Origin: Micromonospora chokoriensis
Lineage (GTDB): Bacteria; Actinomycetota; Actinomycetes; Mycobacteriales; Micromonosporaceae
DNA: 64,000 bases
Reading direction: 5' to 3'
Assembly (NCBI RefSeq): GCF_000718555.1
Contig: NZ_JOAN01000006.1
Span: 1 to 64,000, forward strand
Shown here: in pieces, positions 19,764 to 29,376 of the stretch
Numbering within the stretch: position 1 is the first letter of the stretch
Layout: the number at the start of each line of letters is the position of its first letter
Translations under genes and position numbers: made by a program
The notes under the pieces: generated by a model
Database searches by the model: none
The model's input: only the letters and a program-made list of their open reading frames with translations
What the model was told of the DNA's origin: nothing

Positions 19764-21149
19764 ATGAGGGCTCATGAGGCTGGTGCGCTGCACGCGGACA
19801 TCAGCAACCGGGGGCCGGCCTGGCTGCGTACCCCGGAGGACGTCAACGCCCTGCTGCCGACGTTGTGGCCGCGCAGCGTGTCGCGCGGCGCCGACGGCGC
19901 GCTCGCCGTCGCGGGCCTGAGCGTCCGCGACATCGCGGCCGAGTTCGGCACCCCGGTGTACGTCCTCGACGAGGCCGACCTGCGCTCGCGCTGCCGCGAC
20001 TTCCGGGCGGCCTTCCCGACCGAGGACGTCTTCTACGCGGGCAAGGCGTTCCTCTGCCGGGCGGTGGTTCGGATGATCGCCGAGGAGGGGCTGCACCTGG
20101 ACGTCTGCACCGGTGGTGAGCTGGCCACCGCGCTCTCGGCCGGGATGCCGCCGGAGCGGATCGGCTTCCACGGCAACAACAAGTCCGTCGCCGAGCTGGG
20201 CCGGGCGCTGGACGCCGGGGTGGGCCGGATCATCGTCGACTCGTTCACCGAGATCGACCGGCTCACCGCGCTGGCTCGTGAGCGCGGGGTCCGGCCCCGG
20301 GTGCTGGTCCGGGTCACGGTCGGCGTCGAGGCGCACACCCACGAGTTCATCGCCACCGCCCACGAGGACCAGAAGTTCGGCTTCTCCCTCGCGGGCGGCG
20401 CCGCCGCGAACGCCGCGTTCAAGATCCTCGACGAGGATGTGCTGGAGCTGCGCGGTCTGCACTCACACATCGGCTCGCAGATCTTCGACGCCAGCGGCTT
20501 CGAGGTCTCGGCCCGTCGGGTGCTGGCCCTGCAGGCGCAGATCCGCGACGCGCGCGGGGTGGAGCTGCCCGAGCTGGACCTGGGCGGTGGCTTCGGCATC
20601 GCGTACACCACCCAGGACGACCCGGCGACGCCGCAGGATCTGGCCAAGCGCCTTCGCAAGATCGTCGATTCGGAGTGCGCGGCGGAGAACCTGGCCGTGC
20701 CGCACCTCTCGATCGAGCCGGGCCGGGCCATCGTCGGGCCGGCCGTCTTCACCCTCTACGAGGTCGGCACGGTCAAGGACCTCGACGGCATCCGGACGTA
20801 CGTCAGCGTCGACGGTGGGATGAGCGACAACATCCGCACCGCCCTGTACGACGCCTCCTACTCGGCGACGTTGGCCTCTCGCGCCTCCGGCGCGCAGCCG
20901 TTGCTCGCCCGCGTGGTGGGAAAGCACTGTGAGTCCGGGGACATCGTGGTGAAGGATGAATTCCTGCCCGCCGACGTGCAGCCCGGAGATCTTGTCGCAG
21001 TGCCCGGCACCGGTGCGTACTGCCGAAGCATGGCCAGCAACTACAACCATGTGCCCCGGCCGCCGGTGGTCGCGGTGCGCGACGGCCAGGCACGCCTGAT
21101 CGTCCGGCGGGAGACCGAAGACGATCTGCTGGCATTGGATGTGGGATGA
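19764..21149 (+). CDS. lysA: Diaminopimelate decarboxylase
   Basis: 461 residues. It makes L-lysine from meso-diaminopimelate, the last step of the pathway, using PLP. The PLP-binding lysine is in YAGKAFLCR near residue 94. Other family signatures are HIGSQIFD, LDLGGGFGIAY and the C-terminal CESGD with the substrate-binding Cys. The gene abuts argS and overlaps hom by four bases (ATGA), so argS-lysA-hom form a coupled unit. Confidence 0.96.
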   Translation: MRAHEAGALHADISNRGPAWLRTPEDVNALLPTLWPRSVSRGADGALAVAGLSVRDIAAEFGTPVYVLDEADLRSRCRDFRAAFPTEDVFYAGKAFLCRAVVRMIAEEGLHLDVCTGGELATALSAGMPPERIGFHGNNKSVAELGRALDAGVGRIIVDSFTEIDRLTALARERGVRPRVLVRVTVGVEAHTHEFIATAHEDQKFGFSLAGGAAANAAFKILDEDVLELRGLHSHIGSQIFDASGFEVSARRVLALQAQIRDARGVELPELDLGGGFGIAYTTQDDPATPQDLAKRLRKIVDSECAAENLAVPHLSIEPGRAIVGPAVFTLYEVGTVKDLDGIRTYVSVDGGMSDNIRTALYDASYSATLASRASGAQPLLARVVGKHCESGDIVVKDEFLPADVQPGDLVAVPGTGAYCRSMASNYNHVPRPPVVAVRDGQARLIVRRETEDDLLALDVG

Positions 21150-22468
21150 CGTCACCTGTGCGCTTGGCGCTGCTCGGCTGCGGCACGGTCGGCCAGGAGG
21201 TGGTCCGGCTGCTGCACGAGCAGTCGGCCGACCTGGCCGCGCGGATCGGCGCTCCGCTGGAGATCGTCGGCATCGCCGTGCGCCGGCTCGGCCGCGACCG
21301 GGGTGACCTGCCGATCGACGAGAGTCTGTTCACCACCGACGCGCTCGGCCTGATCAAGCGCGACGACGTGGACGTGGTGATCGAGGTGGTCGGCGGCATC
21401 GAGCCGGCCCGCAGCTGGCTGGTCGAGGCGCTGCGCGCCGGCAAGAGCGTGGTCACCGCCAACAAGGCGCTGCTCGCCGAGGACGGCGTGGCCCTGCACG
21501 AGGCGGCGGCCGAGGGCGGCGGCGACCTCTACTACGAGGCGTCCGTGGCCGGGGCCATCCCGCTGCTGCGCCCGCTGCGTGAGTCGCTGCACGGTGATCG
21601 GATCAACCGGGTCACCGGCATCGTCAACGGCACCACCAACTTCATCCTCTCCGCGATGGACGCGACCGGCGCCGGCTTCGCCGAGGCCCTCGAAGAGGCC
21701 ACCGCCCTTGGGTACGCGGAGGCCGACCCGACCGCCGACGTGGAGGGCTTCGACGCGGCGGCGAAGGCGGCGATCCTCGCCTCGCTGGCGTTCCACACCC
21801 GGGTCGGCGCCGCCGACGTGCACCGGGAGGGCATCACCGAGGTGACCGCCGCCGACATGGCCAGCGCCCAGGCGATGGGCTGCACGATCAAACTGCTCTG
21901 CATCGCGGCCCGGGGCGTCGACGCAAGCGGCCGGGAGACGGTGAGCGTCCGGGTGCACCCGGCGATGATCCCGCGGAGCCACCCGCTGGCCAGCGTCGGG
22001 GACGCGTTCAACGCGGTCTTCGTGGAGGCGGACGCGGCCGGGCAGCTGATGTTCTACGGTCGTGGCGCCGGCGGGGCGCCCACCGCCAGCGCGGTGCTCG
22101 GTGACGTGGTCGCGGTGTCCCGCAACCGGCTCGCCGGGGTGCGCGCGGCAAGCGAGAGCGCGTACGCGGACCTGGCGGTCCGGCCGATGGGCGAGGCGTT
22201 GACCCGCTACCACGTGAGCCTCGACGTGGCCGACCGGCCGGGCGTGCTGGCGTCGGTGGCGGGCGTGTTCGCCCGGCACGACGTGTCGATCGCAACTGTG
22301 CGACAGGGCTCGGCGGGTGGGCCGGCGGGCCGCGACGGTGACGCCGAGTTGGTGATCGTCACGCATGTGGCACCGGACGCCGCGCTCGCCGCGACCGTCG
22401 GTGAGCTGCGCGGTCTGGACATTGTCCGGTCGGTGACCAGCGTGCTGCGGGTCGAGGGCGACGCCTGA
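21146..22468 (+). CDS. hom: Homoserine dehydrogenase
   Basis: 440 residues. It reduces aspartate semialdehyde to homoserine. The NAD(P) motif is GCGTVGQEV near residue 10, with VTANKALLAEDG and the conserved EASVAGAIPLLRPLRE and NGTTNFIL in the catalytic domain. A C-terminal ACT domain (about residues 355-435, beginning RYHVSLDVADRPGVLASVAGVF) indicates feedback control by threonine, as in Corynebacterium. It is a monofunctional enzyme with no aspartokinase part. thrC follows after 139 bases. Confidence 0.96.
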   Translation: MTSPVRLALLGCGTVGQEVVRLLHEQSADLAARIGAPLEIVGIAVRRLGRDRGDLPIDESLFTTDALGLIKRDDVDVVIEVVGGIEPARSWLVEALRAGKSVVTANKALLAEDGVALHEAAAEGGGDLYYEASVAGAIPLLRPLRESLHGDRINRVTGIVNGTTNFILSAMDATGAGFAEALEEATALGYAEADPTADVEGFDAAAKAAILASLAFHTRVGAADVHREGITEVTAADMASAQAMGCTIKLLCIAARGVDASGRETVSVRVHPAMIPRSHPLASVGDAFNAVFVEADAAGQLMFYGRGAGGAPTASAVLGDVVAVSRNRLAGVRAASESAYADLAVRPMGEALTRYHVSLDVADRPGVLASVAGVFARHDVSIATVRQGSAGGPAGRDGDAELVIVTHVAPDAALAATVGELRGLDIVRSVTSVLRVEGDA

Positions 22469-22607
22469 GTCGTTGCACCATCGACGGGATGGCTCGCGCG
22501 TCCCGCCAGGTGGGTATGCCGGGGTGTGCCATCGGCCGTTCCGGCAGGCTGGTCCAATCTGGCCCTGATGCTCGGGTCGGCGCGGCGGTAGAGGCGAGGA
22601 GAACGAC

Positions 22608-23657
22608 ATGTGGCGTGGTCTGATCGAGGCGTACCGGGATCGGCTGCCGGTCACCGCGGCCACGCCGGTCGTCACGCTGCACGAGGGGAACACCCCGCTG
22701 CTGCCGGCGCCGGTGCTGTCCGCTCGGCTCGGTTGCGACGTCTACCTGAAGGTCGAGGGCGCCAACCCGACCGGCTCCTTCAAGGACCGGGGGATGACCC
22801 TCGCGGTGTCCAAGGCGGTCGAGGCCGGCAACAAGGCCATCATCTGCGCCTCCACCGGCAACACCAGCGCCTCCGCCGCGGCGTACGCGGCTCGGGCCGG
22901 GATGACCTGCGCGGTGCTGGTGCCGCAGGGCAAGATCGCGTTGGGCAAGCTGGCCCAGGCGCTGGTGCACGGCGCGAAGCTGCTCCAGGTGAGCGGCAAC
23001 TTCGACGACTGCTTGTCGCTCGCCGCGAAGCTGGCCCAGGACCACCCGGTCGCGTTGGTCAACTCGGTCAACATCGACCGGTTGCATGGCCAGAAGACCG
23101 CCGCCTTCGAGATCGTCGAGGCGCTCGGTGACGCACCTGACATCCACTGCCTGCCGGTCGGCAACGCCGGCAACATCTCCGCCTACTGGATGGGTTATTC
23201 CGAGGAGAAGGCTGCCGGCGTCACCACCCGGGCGCCGAAGATGTACGGCTTCCAGGCCGCCGGTGCGGCCCCGATCGTGACCGGCCAGGTCGTGCCGGAG
23301 CCGTCGACGATCGCCACCGCGATCCGGATCGGCAACCCGGCGAGCTGGACGAAGGCGTTGGACGCGCGGGACGCCTCCGGTGGCCTGATCACGTCGGTGA
23401 CCGACCGGGAGATCCTCTCCGCGTACCGTCTGCTCGCCCGTGAGGTGGGGGTCTTCGTCGAGCTGGGCAGTGCGGCAAGTGTGGCTGGTCTGCTTCAGCA
23501 GGCCGCGGCGGGCGCTGTGCCGCCCGGCTCCACTGTGGTCTGCACGGTGACCGGCCACGGGCTGAAGGACCCGGAGTGGGCGATCTCCACCGCGCCGGCG
23601 CCGTTGACCATCGCGAACGACCCGCTGGCCGCAGCCCGCGCCCTCGACCTGGCCTGA
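22608..23657 (+). CDS. thrC: Threonine synthase
   Basis: 349 residues. It converts O-phosphohomoserine to threonine with PLP. The PLP lysine is K59 in GSFKDRGM, and the phosphate-binding loop is [12 protein letters not shown]. The short length marks the class found in Gram-positive bacteria. AGGAG lies 6 bases before the ATG. The 139-base gap after hom shows no recognisable attenuator or riboswitch. The partner thrB lies 5.7 kb downstream rather than next to it. Confidence 0.95.
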   Translation: MWRGLIEAYRDRLPVTAATPVVTLHEGNTPLLPAPVLSARLGCDVYLKVEGANPTGSFKDRGMTLAVSKAVEAGNKAIICASTGNTSASAAAYAARAGMTCAVLVPQGKIALGKLAQALVHGAKLLQVSGNFDDCLSLAAKLAQDHPVALVNSVNIDRLHGQKTAAFEIVEALGDAPDIHCLPVGNAGNISAYWMGYSEEKAAGVTTRAPKMYGFQAAGAAPIVTGQVVPEPSTIATAIRIGNPASWTKALDARDASGGLITSVTDREILSAYRLLAREVGVFVELGSAASVAGLLQQAAAGAVPPGSTVVCTVTGHGLKDPEWAISTAPAPLTIANDPLAAARALDLA

Positions 23658-23799
23658 GGACGTCGCCGTCCGGGTGATGATCGACGGCGGGTAGGCGGCC
23701 CCGCGGGACGGCCCGGGGGCGGCGGGGGTCGGGGTATGCGAGTCCGGCACACTTTCGGGTATCCCCGCCCGCATTCTCGTTCAGGAGTGACCCAGGCCG

Positions 23800-26700
23800 A
23801 TGTCGCTGCTCGCCAGATTCAGCCTCGCCAACCGAGGGCTTGTCGCACTCATCGCGGTGGTGATTACGGCGTTCGGAGCGTTCGCCGTACCGTCGCTGAA
23901 GCAGCAACTGCTGCCGTCGCTTGAATTCCCGGCCGCGTTCATCGTGGCCCCCTACCCCGGCGCCGGCCCCGAGATCGTCGAGTCGCAGGTGACCGAGCCG
24001 ATCGAGAATGCCCTCCAGGGCATCCCCGGTCTGGACAAGATCACCTCCACGTCCCGTGAGGGCTCGGCCACCGTCCAGGTGACGTACGAGTTCGGCACCG
24101 ACCTCGACGACGTGGTCAACAAGATGCAGACCGCGCTGAGCCGGATCGACGCCCAGCTGCCGGAGAGCGTCGACCCGCAGGTCATCGCGGGTAGCACCGA
24201 CGACCTTCCGGCGGTCGTGTTGGCCGCCGCCGGCGCGGCGGACGAGCGGGCGCTCGCCGACAAGCTGCGCGCGACTGTGGTGCCGGAGCTGCAAGGCATC
24301 GAGGGGGTACGCACGGTCGAGGTGACCGGCACCCGCGACGACATCGTGGTGGTCACCCCGGACCCGGCGAAGCTGGCCGCCGCGCAGATCCAGCCGACGG
24401 CGATCGGCGCGGCGTTGAAGACTAACGGCGTGGCGGTTCCGGCCGGCGCGGTGACCGACGGCGCGCTGACCCTCCCGGTGCAGGTCGGCACGCCGATCGC
24501 CACCCTGGAGGAGCTGCGCGGCATCGTGGTCACCCCAGGCGCGGCACCCGTCCGCCTCGGTGACGTGGCGACGGTCGAGCAGCAGCTCGCTCCGGCCACG
24601 GCGATCACCCGGACCAACGGCAAGGACAGCCTCGGCATCGCGGTCACCGCGTCGCCGGACGGCAACGCGGTGCAGATCTCGCACGAGATCCGCGACCGGC
24701 TCGGCGACCTGAAGGACGCCTCCGGCGCGGAGTTGACAGTGGTCTTCGACCAGGCGCCGTTCGTCGAGAAGTCGATCGAGTCGCTGACCACCGAGGGCCT
24801 GCTGGGCCTGGTGATGGCGGTCATCGTCATCCTGGTCTTCCTGCTGTCGGTGCGCTCGACGGTGGTCACCGCGGTCTCCATCCCGCTCTCCGTGCTGGTG
24901 GCGTTGATCGCCCTGTGGATCGGCGACTACTCGCTCAACCTGCTCACCCTCGGCGCGCTGACGATCGCGGTCGGCCGGGTGGTGGACGACTCGATCGTGG
25001 TGTTGGAGAACATCAAACGACACCTGGAGTACGGCGAGGAGAAGCGGCACGCCATCATCACCGGCGTCCGCGAGGTGGCCGGTGCGGTGACCGCGTCCAC
25101 CCTCACCACGGTGGCGGTGTTCGCGCCGATCGCGCTGGTCGGCGGGTTCGTGGGTCAGCTCTTCGCGCCGTTCGCGATCACCGTGACGGTGGCTCTGCTC
25201 GCCTCGCTGCTGGTGTCGCTGACCGTGATCCCGGTGCTCGCGTACTGGTTCCTCAAGCCGCGCGGTGGCACTGCGGACGACGAGGCGGTGCGGCGTGCCG
25301 CGGAGGAGAAGGAGCTGCGCAGCCCGTTGCAGCGGGCGTACCTGCCGGTGATCGGCTTCGCCACCCGTAAGCGGTCGACGCGCTGGATCACCGTCGGGCT
25401 CGGCCTGCTGGTGCTGTTCGGCACCTTCGGTCTGGCGCAGAAGTTGGAAACCAACTTCCTGGACGACTCCGGCCAGGACACCCTCAACATGAGCCAGGAG
25501 TTGCCGGCCGGCAGTGGCCTGGCGGCCACCGATGCGGCGGCCAAGCAGGTCGAGTCGGTGCTGTCGGGAACCAAGGGCGTCGAGACGTACCAGGTGACCG
25601 CGGGTGGCGGGGACAACCCGTGGGCGGGCGGCGGCGGCAACAACGTCGCGAGCTGGTCGCTGGCGCTCGACGGTGACACTGACGCCAAGCAGATGCGCGA
25701 GGTGCTGCGCAAGGAGTTCGACAAGCTCGGCAGCGGCGTGGGCGACATCAGCTTCGGTGGCGGGCAGGAGGCGTCGACCAGTCAGCTGGCGGTGATCGTC
25801 CAGGCCAGCGACTCGGACGTGCTGACCCGCGCCGCCGAGGAGGCGCGGGCCGCGATGGCCGGTGTCCCGGACGTCGAGGATGTCTCCACCAGCCTGGCCG
25901 AGCGGGTGCCGAGGGTCGACGTGACTGTCGACCGGGTCGCCGCCGGGCGGGCCGGGCTCACCGAGGCCGCCGTGGGGCAGCTCGTGTCGCAGGCGTTCCG
26001 GGGAGCGCCGCTCGGTCAGGTCGCGGTCGACGGGCAGCAGCAGAATGTGGTGCTGCGGTTGGGCACGCAGGCGCCGATGAGCGTGGAGGAGCTGCGGGCG
26101 TTGCCGGTGGGTCCGGTCAAGCTGGACGACATCGCGGATGTCACGCAGGGTGAGGGCCCGCAGCAGGTCACCCGGATCGACGGTGAGCGCAGCGTGTCGG
26201 TGACCGGCGCGGCGACCGGCTCGAACCTGGGGGCGACCACCAAGGAGCTGCAGAAGCGGCTGGACGCCATCGACGTGCCGGGTGCGAGCTTCACCATCGG
26301 TGGCGTCAGCGCGGATCAGGCGGATGCCTTCGGGGACCTGGGCCTGGCGGTGCTGGCCGCGATCGCGATCGTCTTCCTGATCATGGTGGCCACGTTCCGC
26401 AGCCTCACCCAGGCGCTGATCCTGCTGATCTCCATTCCGTTCGCGTCGACAGGCGCGATCGGGCTGCTGTTGGTCACCGGGACGCCGCTCGGTGTGCCGG
26501 CGCTGATCGGTGTGTTGATGCTGGTCGGCATCGTGGTGACGAACGCGATCGTGCTGCTCGACCTGATCAACCAGTACCGAGCCCAGGGCATGGGAGTGCA
26601 GGAAGCGGTGGTCGAGGGCGGCCGGCGTCGGTTGCGCCCCATCCTGATGACGGCAGTGGCGACCATCTTCGCGCTGCTGCCGATGGCGTTCGGGTTGACC

Positions 26701-27078
26701 GGCGAGGGCGGCTTCATCTCGCAGCCGCTGGCGGTGGTCGTGATCGGCGGTCTGCTCAGCTCGACGCTGCTCACGCTGATCCTGGTGCCGACGCTCTACA
26801 CGATGGTGGAGTACACCAAGGAGTGGCTGCGGAATTGGCGCGATCGGCGGCGCTCCGGCGAGCCGGCGGTGACCGCGACGGAGACCGACGAGGTGTCCGC
26901 CCCGAACCAGGTCGCGGTGCCGAGCGGCGCGCCTGCCCCGGCTGCGGCCGGTGGTGCGCAGTCGACCGGGCGACCCGCGCCGTCGGCCGCGCTGGTGGAG
27001 GGTACGGACCAGTTCGAGGTGCTGCGGCTGCCCCGTAGCCGTACCTCGCCGCTGCCTCCCTCGGAGCCGACCGAGTAG
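23800..27078 (+). CDS. RND efflux transporter, AcrB/HAE1 type
   Basis: 1092 residues. It has the AcrB architecture of 12 membrane segments with two large outer loops. The proton-relay Asp pair is in VGRVVDDSIVVLENIKR in helix 4, and the second half has VGIVVTNAIVLLDLINQYR. A disordered tail (Ala/Pro/Ser-rich, about residues 1010-1092) is added. Gram-positive cells lack the outer membrane partner, so export into the wall space or of lipids is likely; no adaptor protein is encoded nearby. It sits alone between thrC and a strong terminator. Confidence 0.9.
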   Translation: MSLLARFSLANRGLVALIAVVITAFGAFAVPSLKQQLLPSLEFPAAFIVAPYPGAGPEIVESQVTEPIENALQGIPGLDKITSTSREGSATVQVTYEFGTDLDDVVNKMQTALSRIDAQLPESVDPQVIAGSTDDLPAVVLAAAGAADERALADKLRATVVPELQGIEGVRTVEVTGTRDDIVVVTPDPAKLAAAQIQPTAIGAALKTNGVAVPAGAVTDGALTLPVQVGTPIATLEELRGIVVTPGAAPVRLGDVATVEQQLAPATAITRTNGKDSLGIAVTASPDGNAVQISHEIRDRLGDLKDASGAELTVVFDQAPFVEKSIESLTTEGLLGLVMAVIVILVFLLSVRSTVVTAVSIPLSVLVALIALWIGDYSLNLLTLGALTIAVGRVVDDSIVVLENIKRHLEYGEEKRHAIITGVREVAGAVTASTLTTVAVFAPIALVGGFVGQLFAPFAITVTVALLASLLVSLTVIPVLAYWFLKPRGGTADDEAVRRAAEEKELRSPLQRAYLPVIGFATRKRSTRWITVGLGLLVLFGTFGLAQKLETNFLDDSGQDTLNMSQELPAGSGLAATDAAAKQVESVLSGTKGVETYQVTAGGGDNPWAGGGGNNVASWSLALDGDTDAKQMREVLRKEFDKLGSGVGDISFGGGQEASTSQLAVIVQASDSDVLTRAAEEARAAMAGVPDVEDVSTSLAERVPRVDVTVDRVAAGRAGLTEAAVGQLVSQAFRGAPLGQVAVDGQQQNVVLRLGTQAPMSVEELRALPVGPVKLDDIADVTQGEGPQQVTRIDGERSVSVTGAATGSNLGATTKELQKRLDAIDVPGASFTIGGVSADQADAFGDLGLAVLAAIAIVFLIMVATFRSLTQALILLISIPFASTGAIGLLLVTGTPLGVPALIGVLMLVGIVVTNAIVLLDLINQYRAQGMGVQEAVVEGGRRRLRPILMTAVATIFALLPMAFGLTGEGGFISQPLAVVVIGGLLSSTLLTLILVPTLYTMVEYTKEWLRNWRDRRRSGEPAVTATETDEVSAPNQVAVPSGAPAPAAAGGAQSTGRPAPSAALVEGTDQFEVLRLPRSRTSPLPPSEPTE

Positions 27079-27093
27079 GTCGAATCGCAGTTC

Positions 27094-27129
27094 GGAACGC
27101 CCCCGGCGGATTTCTGCCGGGGGCGTTCC
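27094..27129 (+). terminator. Terminator of the RND gene
   Basis: The 14-base arms at 27094-27107 and 27116-27129 (GGAACGCCCCCGGC and its exact complement) flank an 8-base loop. The hairpin starts 16 bases after the RND stop codon. No T tract follows. Confidence 0.88.
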
Positions 27130-27237
27130 AGGTTCACCCGGCCGAAACACTCCGACCCGACCACCCCCACACTTTGCGTAACTTCTTGCATACTCCTCGT
27201 AGATGGGTGGGGGTGCGGGTGGAGCGGGGGCGGGTGG

Positions 27238-28056
27238 ATGGCCGACGGCGCGCGCGGGTGGGGGCGACGTAACCTGCTGCGCCGTGGCCTGCTGGTCGTC
27301 GGCGGCGTGGTCATCGGCGCGGGGACGTCCGAGGCGTGGTGGATCACTCATCGCCGGGCGCCGATCGCCGGCGGCCCAGCCGGCGCCACCCTCGGAAACG
27401 GGCAGCAGGATGTCGGCTCCGGCGCGCTGGAGGTCTTCTGGTCGGGAAGGACCAGCCAGCGCCTGGTGGCCCTCACCTTCGACGACGGCCCCGCACCACA
27501 GTGGACTCCGATGGTGCTCGACACCCTGGCGCAGCACCACGTACCAGCCACCTTCTTCATGGTCGGGGAGCAGGTCCGCCGGCACGCCGACATCGTCCGC
27601 GATCGGCTCGCGGGGCACGAGGTGGGTAACCACAGTTGGGACCACCGGGACCTGGCCGAGTTGGACGCCACCGAGGCGTACGACAACCTGCGCCGCAGCC
27701 ACGACACGATCGCCGACCTGATCGGGACGCCGCCGGTGCTGCTCCGCCCGCCGTACGGCCACCTGGGTGGGGCGGTGCTGCACGCGGCGGCCCGGCTGGA
27801 CTATCGGCTGGTGCTCTGGTCGTTGCAGATGGTGGAGCGCGAGTTCCCCGACGATCCGGCCGGCCATGCCCGGCGGATCGTGGCCGAGGTCCGACCGGGA
27901 ACGATCGTGCTCGGCCACGATGTGGGGGCACACCGGAGGCTTGTCGCACTGCGTGGCCTGACCGACATGATCAAGGGGCTACGGTCGCGCGGTTACACCT
28001 TCGTCACGGTCTCGGCGCTGCTGGGAGCGGGTGTGGCTCCCACACCGACCAGGTAG
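27238..28056 (+). CDS. Polysaccharide deacetylase (NodB domain), membrane-anchored or exported
   Basis: 272 residues. An N-terminal RRNLLRRGLLVVGGVVIGAG stretch is either a membrane anchor or a Tat-like signal. The carbohydrate esterase 4 motifs are complete: TFDDGPAP (catalytic Asp and metal Asp), NHSWDHRD (metal His pair), RPPYG, LVLWSLQ and the late GTIVLGHD. The enzyme would remove acetyl groups from peptidoglycan or another GlcNAc polymer. A leader-side ATG at 27203 lies out of frame and is not used. The MFS gene follows after 11 bases. Confidence 0.88.
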   Translation: MADGARGWGRRNLLRRGLLVVGGVVIGAGTSEAWWITHRRAPIAGGPAGATLGNGQQDVGSGALEVFWSGRTSQRLVALTFDDGPAPQWTPMVLDTLAQHHVPATFFMVGEQVRRHADIVRDRLAGHEVGNHSWDHRDLAELDATEAYDNLRRSHDTIADLIGTPPVLLRPPYGHLGGAVLHAAARLDYRLVLWSLQMVEREFPDDPAGHARRIVAEVRPGTIVLGHDVGAHRRLVALRGLTDMIKGLRSRGYTFVTVSALLGAGVAPTPTR

Positions 28057-28067
28057 GGTCACGCTCC

Positions 28068-29312
28068 GTGGCGTCCACCCTCTCGGTTCTGACCGGCAAT
28101 CGGAGCTTCCGCAACCTGTTCCTCGCCGAGTTGGTGGTCTTCGGCGCCGACTGGTTCGTCATGGTGCCTCTGCTGGTGCTGCTGCCGCACCTGACCGGCA
28201 GCGGAGTCTGGGGCGCGCTGGTGTTGGCGGTGGACACCGGCATCGTGGCGTTGCTGCTGCCGTACACCGGCACGATCGCCGACCGTTTCGACCGCCGGAA
28301 GATCATGATTGCCTCGAACGTGGCCGCGCTGGCGGGCGTGTTGCTGCTGCTCGGGGTGCGCAACGCCGGAACGGCGTGGCTCGCGCTGGTCGCGATCGGC
28401 GTGGTGGCGGTCGCCAAGGCGTTCTATTCGCCGGCCGCCCAGGCCGCGCTGCCCAACGTGCTGGAGCCGCACGAGCTTGCCGCTGGGAACGCCGTCGCCG
28501 GCTCGGCCTGGGGCACCATGACCGTGGTCGGCGCCTCGCTCGGCGGCGTGCTCAGCACCGCTGCCGGCCCGTACGTCTGCTTCTGGGTGGCGGCGGTGGG
28601 CCTGGCGGTGGCCGCGGGCCTCGCCACCCGGATCCGCCGGCCGTTGCAGGCGCCCCGGGACGCCGACCAACCGGCCCAGCGGACCTGGACGGCTGTCCGT
28701 GAGGCGCTCGGCTACATCGGCCACCGCCCCCGGGTGCTGGCGCTTGTCACGGTCAAGTCGGCGGTGGGCCTGGGCAACGGCGTGTTGACCGTGTTCCCGC
28801 TGCTGGCCGGTGTGTACGGTGTCGGCCCGCTCGGCGCCGGCCTGCTCTTCGCGGTACGCGGCGCGGGGGCGTTGGTGGGGCCGATCCTGATGCGCCGGGT
28901 GCTGACCAATCGGGCCTGGCTGCTGCCCGGGCTCGCGTTGTCCATGTCGCTCTACGGCCTGTCCTACCTGGGCACCTCGGTGGTGCGCTGGTTTCCGCTG
29001 GTGCTGCTGCTGGTCTTCGTGGCGCACTTCGCGGGTGGCAGCAACTGGGTGATGTCGAACTTCGCCCTCCAGGGTGAAGTCCCGGACCGGTTGCGTGGCC
29101 GCGTCTTCGCCACCGACATGATGCTCGCGACGCTGGCGATCTCGGTCAGCCAACTGGCGGTGGCCCTGGTGGTGGACTCGGTGGACGAGCGGGTGGTGCT
29201 CGCCGGCTGCGGTCTGATCACCCTCGTGTACGCGGTCGGTTGGCGGATCGCCACCCGCCGGCTCTCGCTCACCGATCCGGCCGCCGAGCCGGTCGGGAAC
29301 CCGGCCCGCTGA
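28068..29312 (+). CDS. MFS transporter, 12-helix type
   Basis: 414 residues from GTG 28068. About 12 membrane segments are seen, with the helix 2-3 loop DRFDRRKIMIASN and the DRLRGRVFATDMM loop in the second half, as in the MFS_3/enterobactin-exporter-like group. A TAGGGT box lies 9 bases before the GTG, so a leaderless transcript is possible. It may also be read from the deacetylase. The substrate is not evident. Confidence 0.82.
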   Translation: MASTLSVLTGNRSFRNLFLAELVVFGADWFVMVPLLVLLPHLTGSGVWGALVLAVDTGIVALLLPYTGTIADRFDRRKIMIASNVAALAGVLLLLGVRNAGTAWLALVAIGVVAVAKAFYSPAAQAALPNVLEPHELAAGNAVAGSAWGTMTVVGASLGGVLSTAAGPYVCFWVAAVGLAVAAGLATRIRRPLQAPRDADQPAQRTWTAVREALGYIGHRPRVLALVTVKSAVGLGNGVLTVFPLLAGVYGVGPLGAGLLFAVRGAGALVGPILMRRVLTNRAWLLPGLALSMSLYGLSYLGTSVVRWFPLVLLLVFVAHFAGGSNWVMSNFALQGEVPDRLRGRVFATDMMLATLAISVSQLAVALVVDSVDERVVLAGCGLITLVYAVGWRIATRRLSLTDPAAEPVGNPAR

Positions 29313-29376
29313 CTTCGGCGGTCCCAGGCAGCGGGCGCGGGACCGCTTCGTCGGTGTCGAGCCCTAGCATGAGCGC

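Noticed and set aside
22469..22607. Riboswitch or attenuator between hom and thrC
   Set aside because: No leader peptide with Thr/Ile codons, no conserved riboswitch core and no clear terminator pair were seen.
23389..27933. A 1514-residue open frame on the minus strand across the RND, deacetylase and thrC genes
   Set aside because: It is antisense to three well-supported genes, has low-complexity His/Arg/Gln composition and arises from GC-rich third-position bias.
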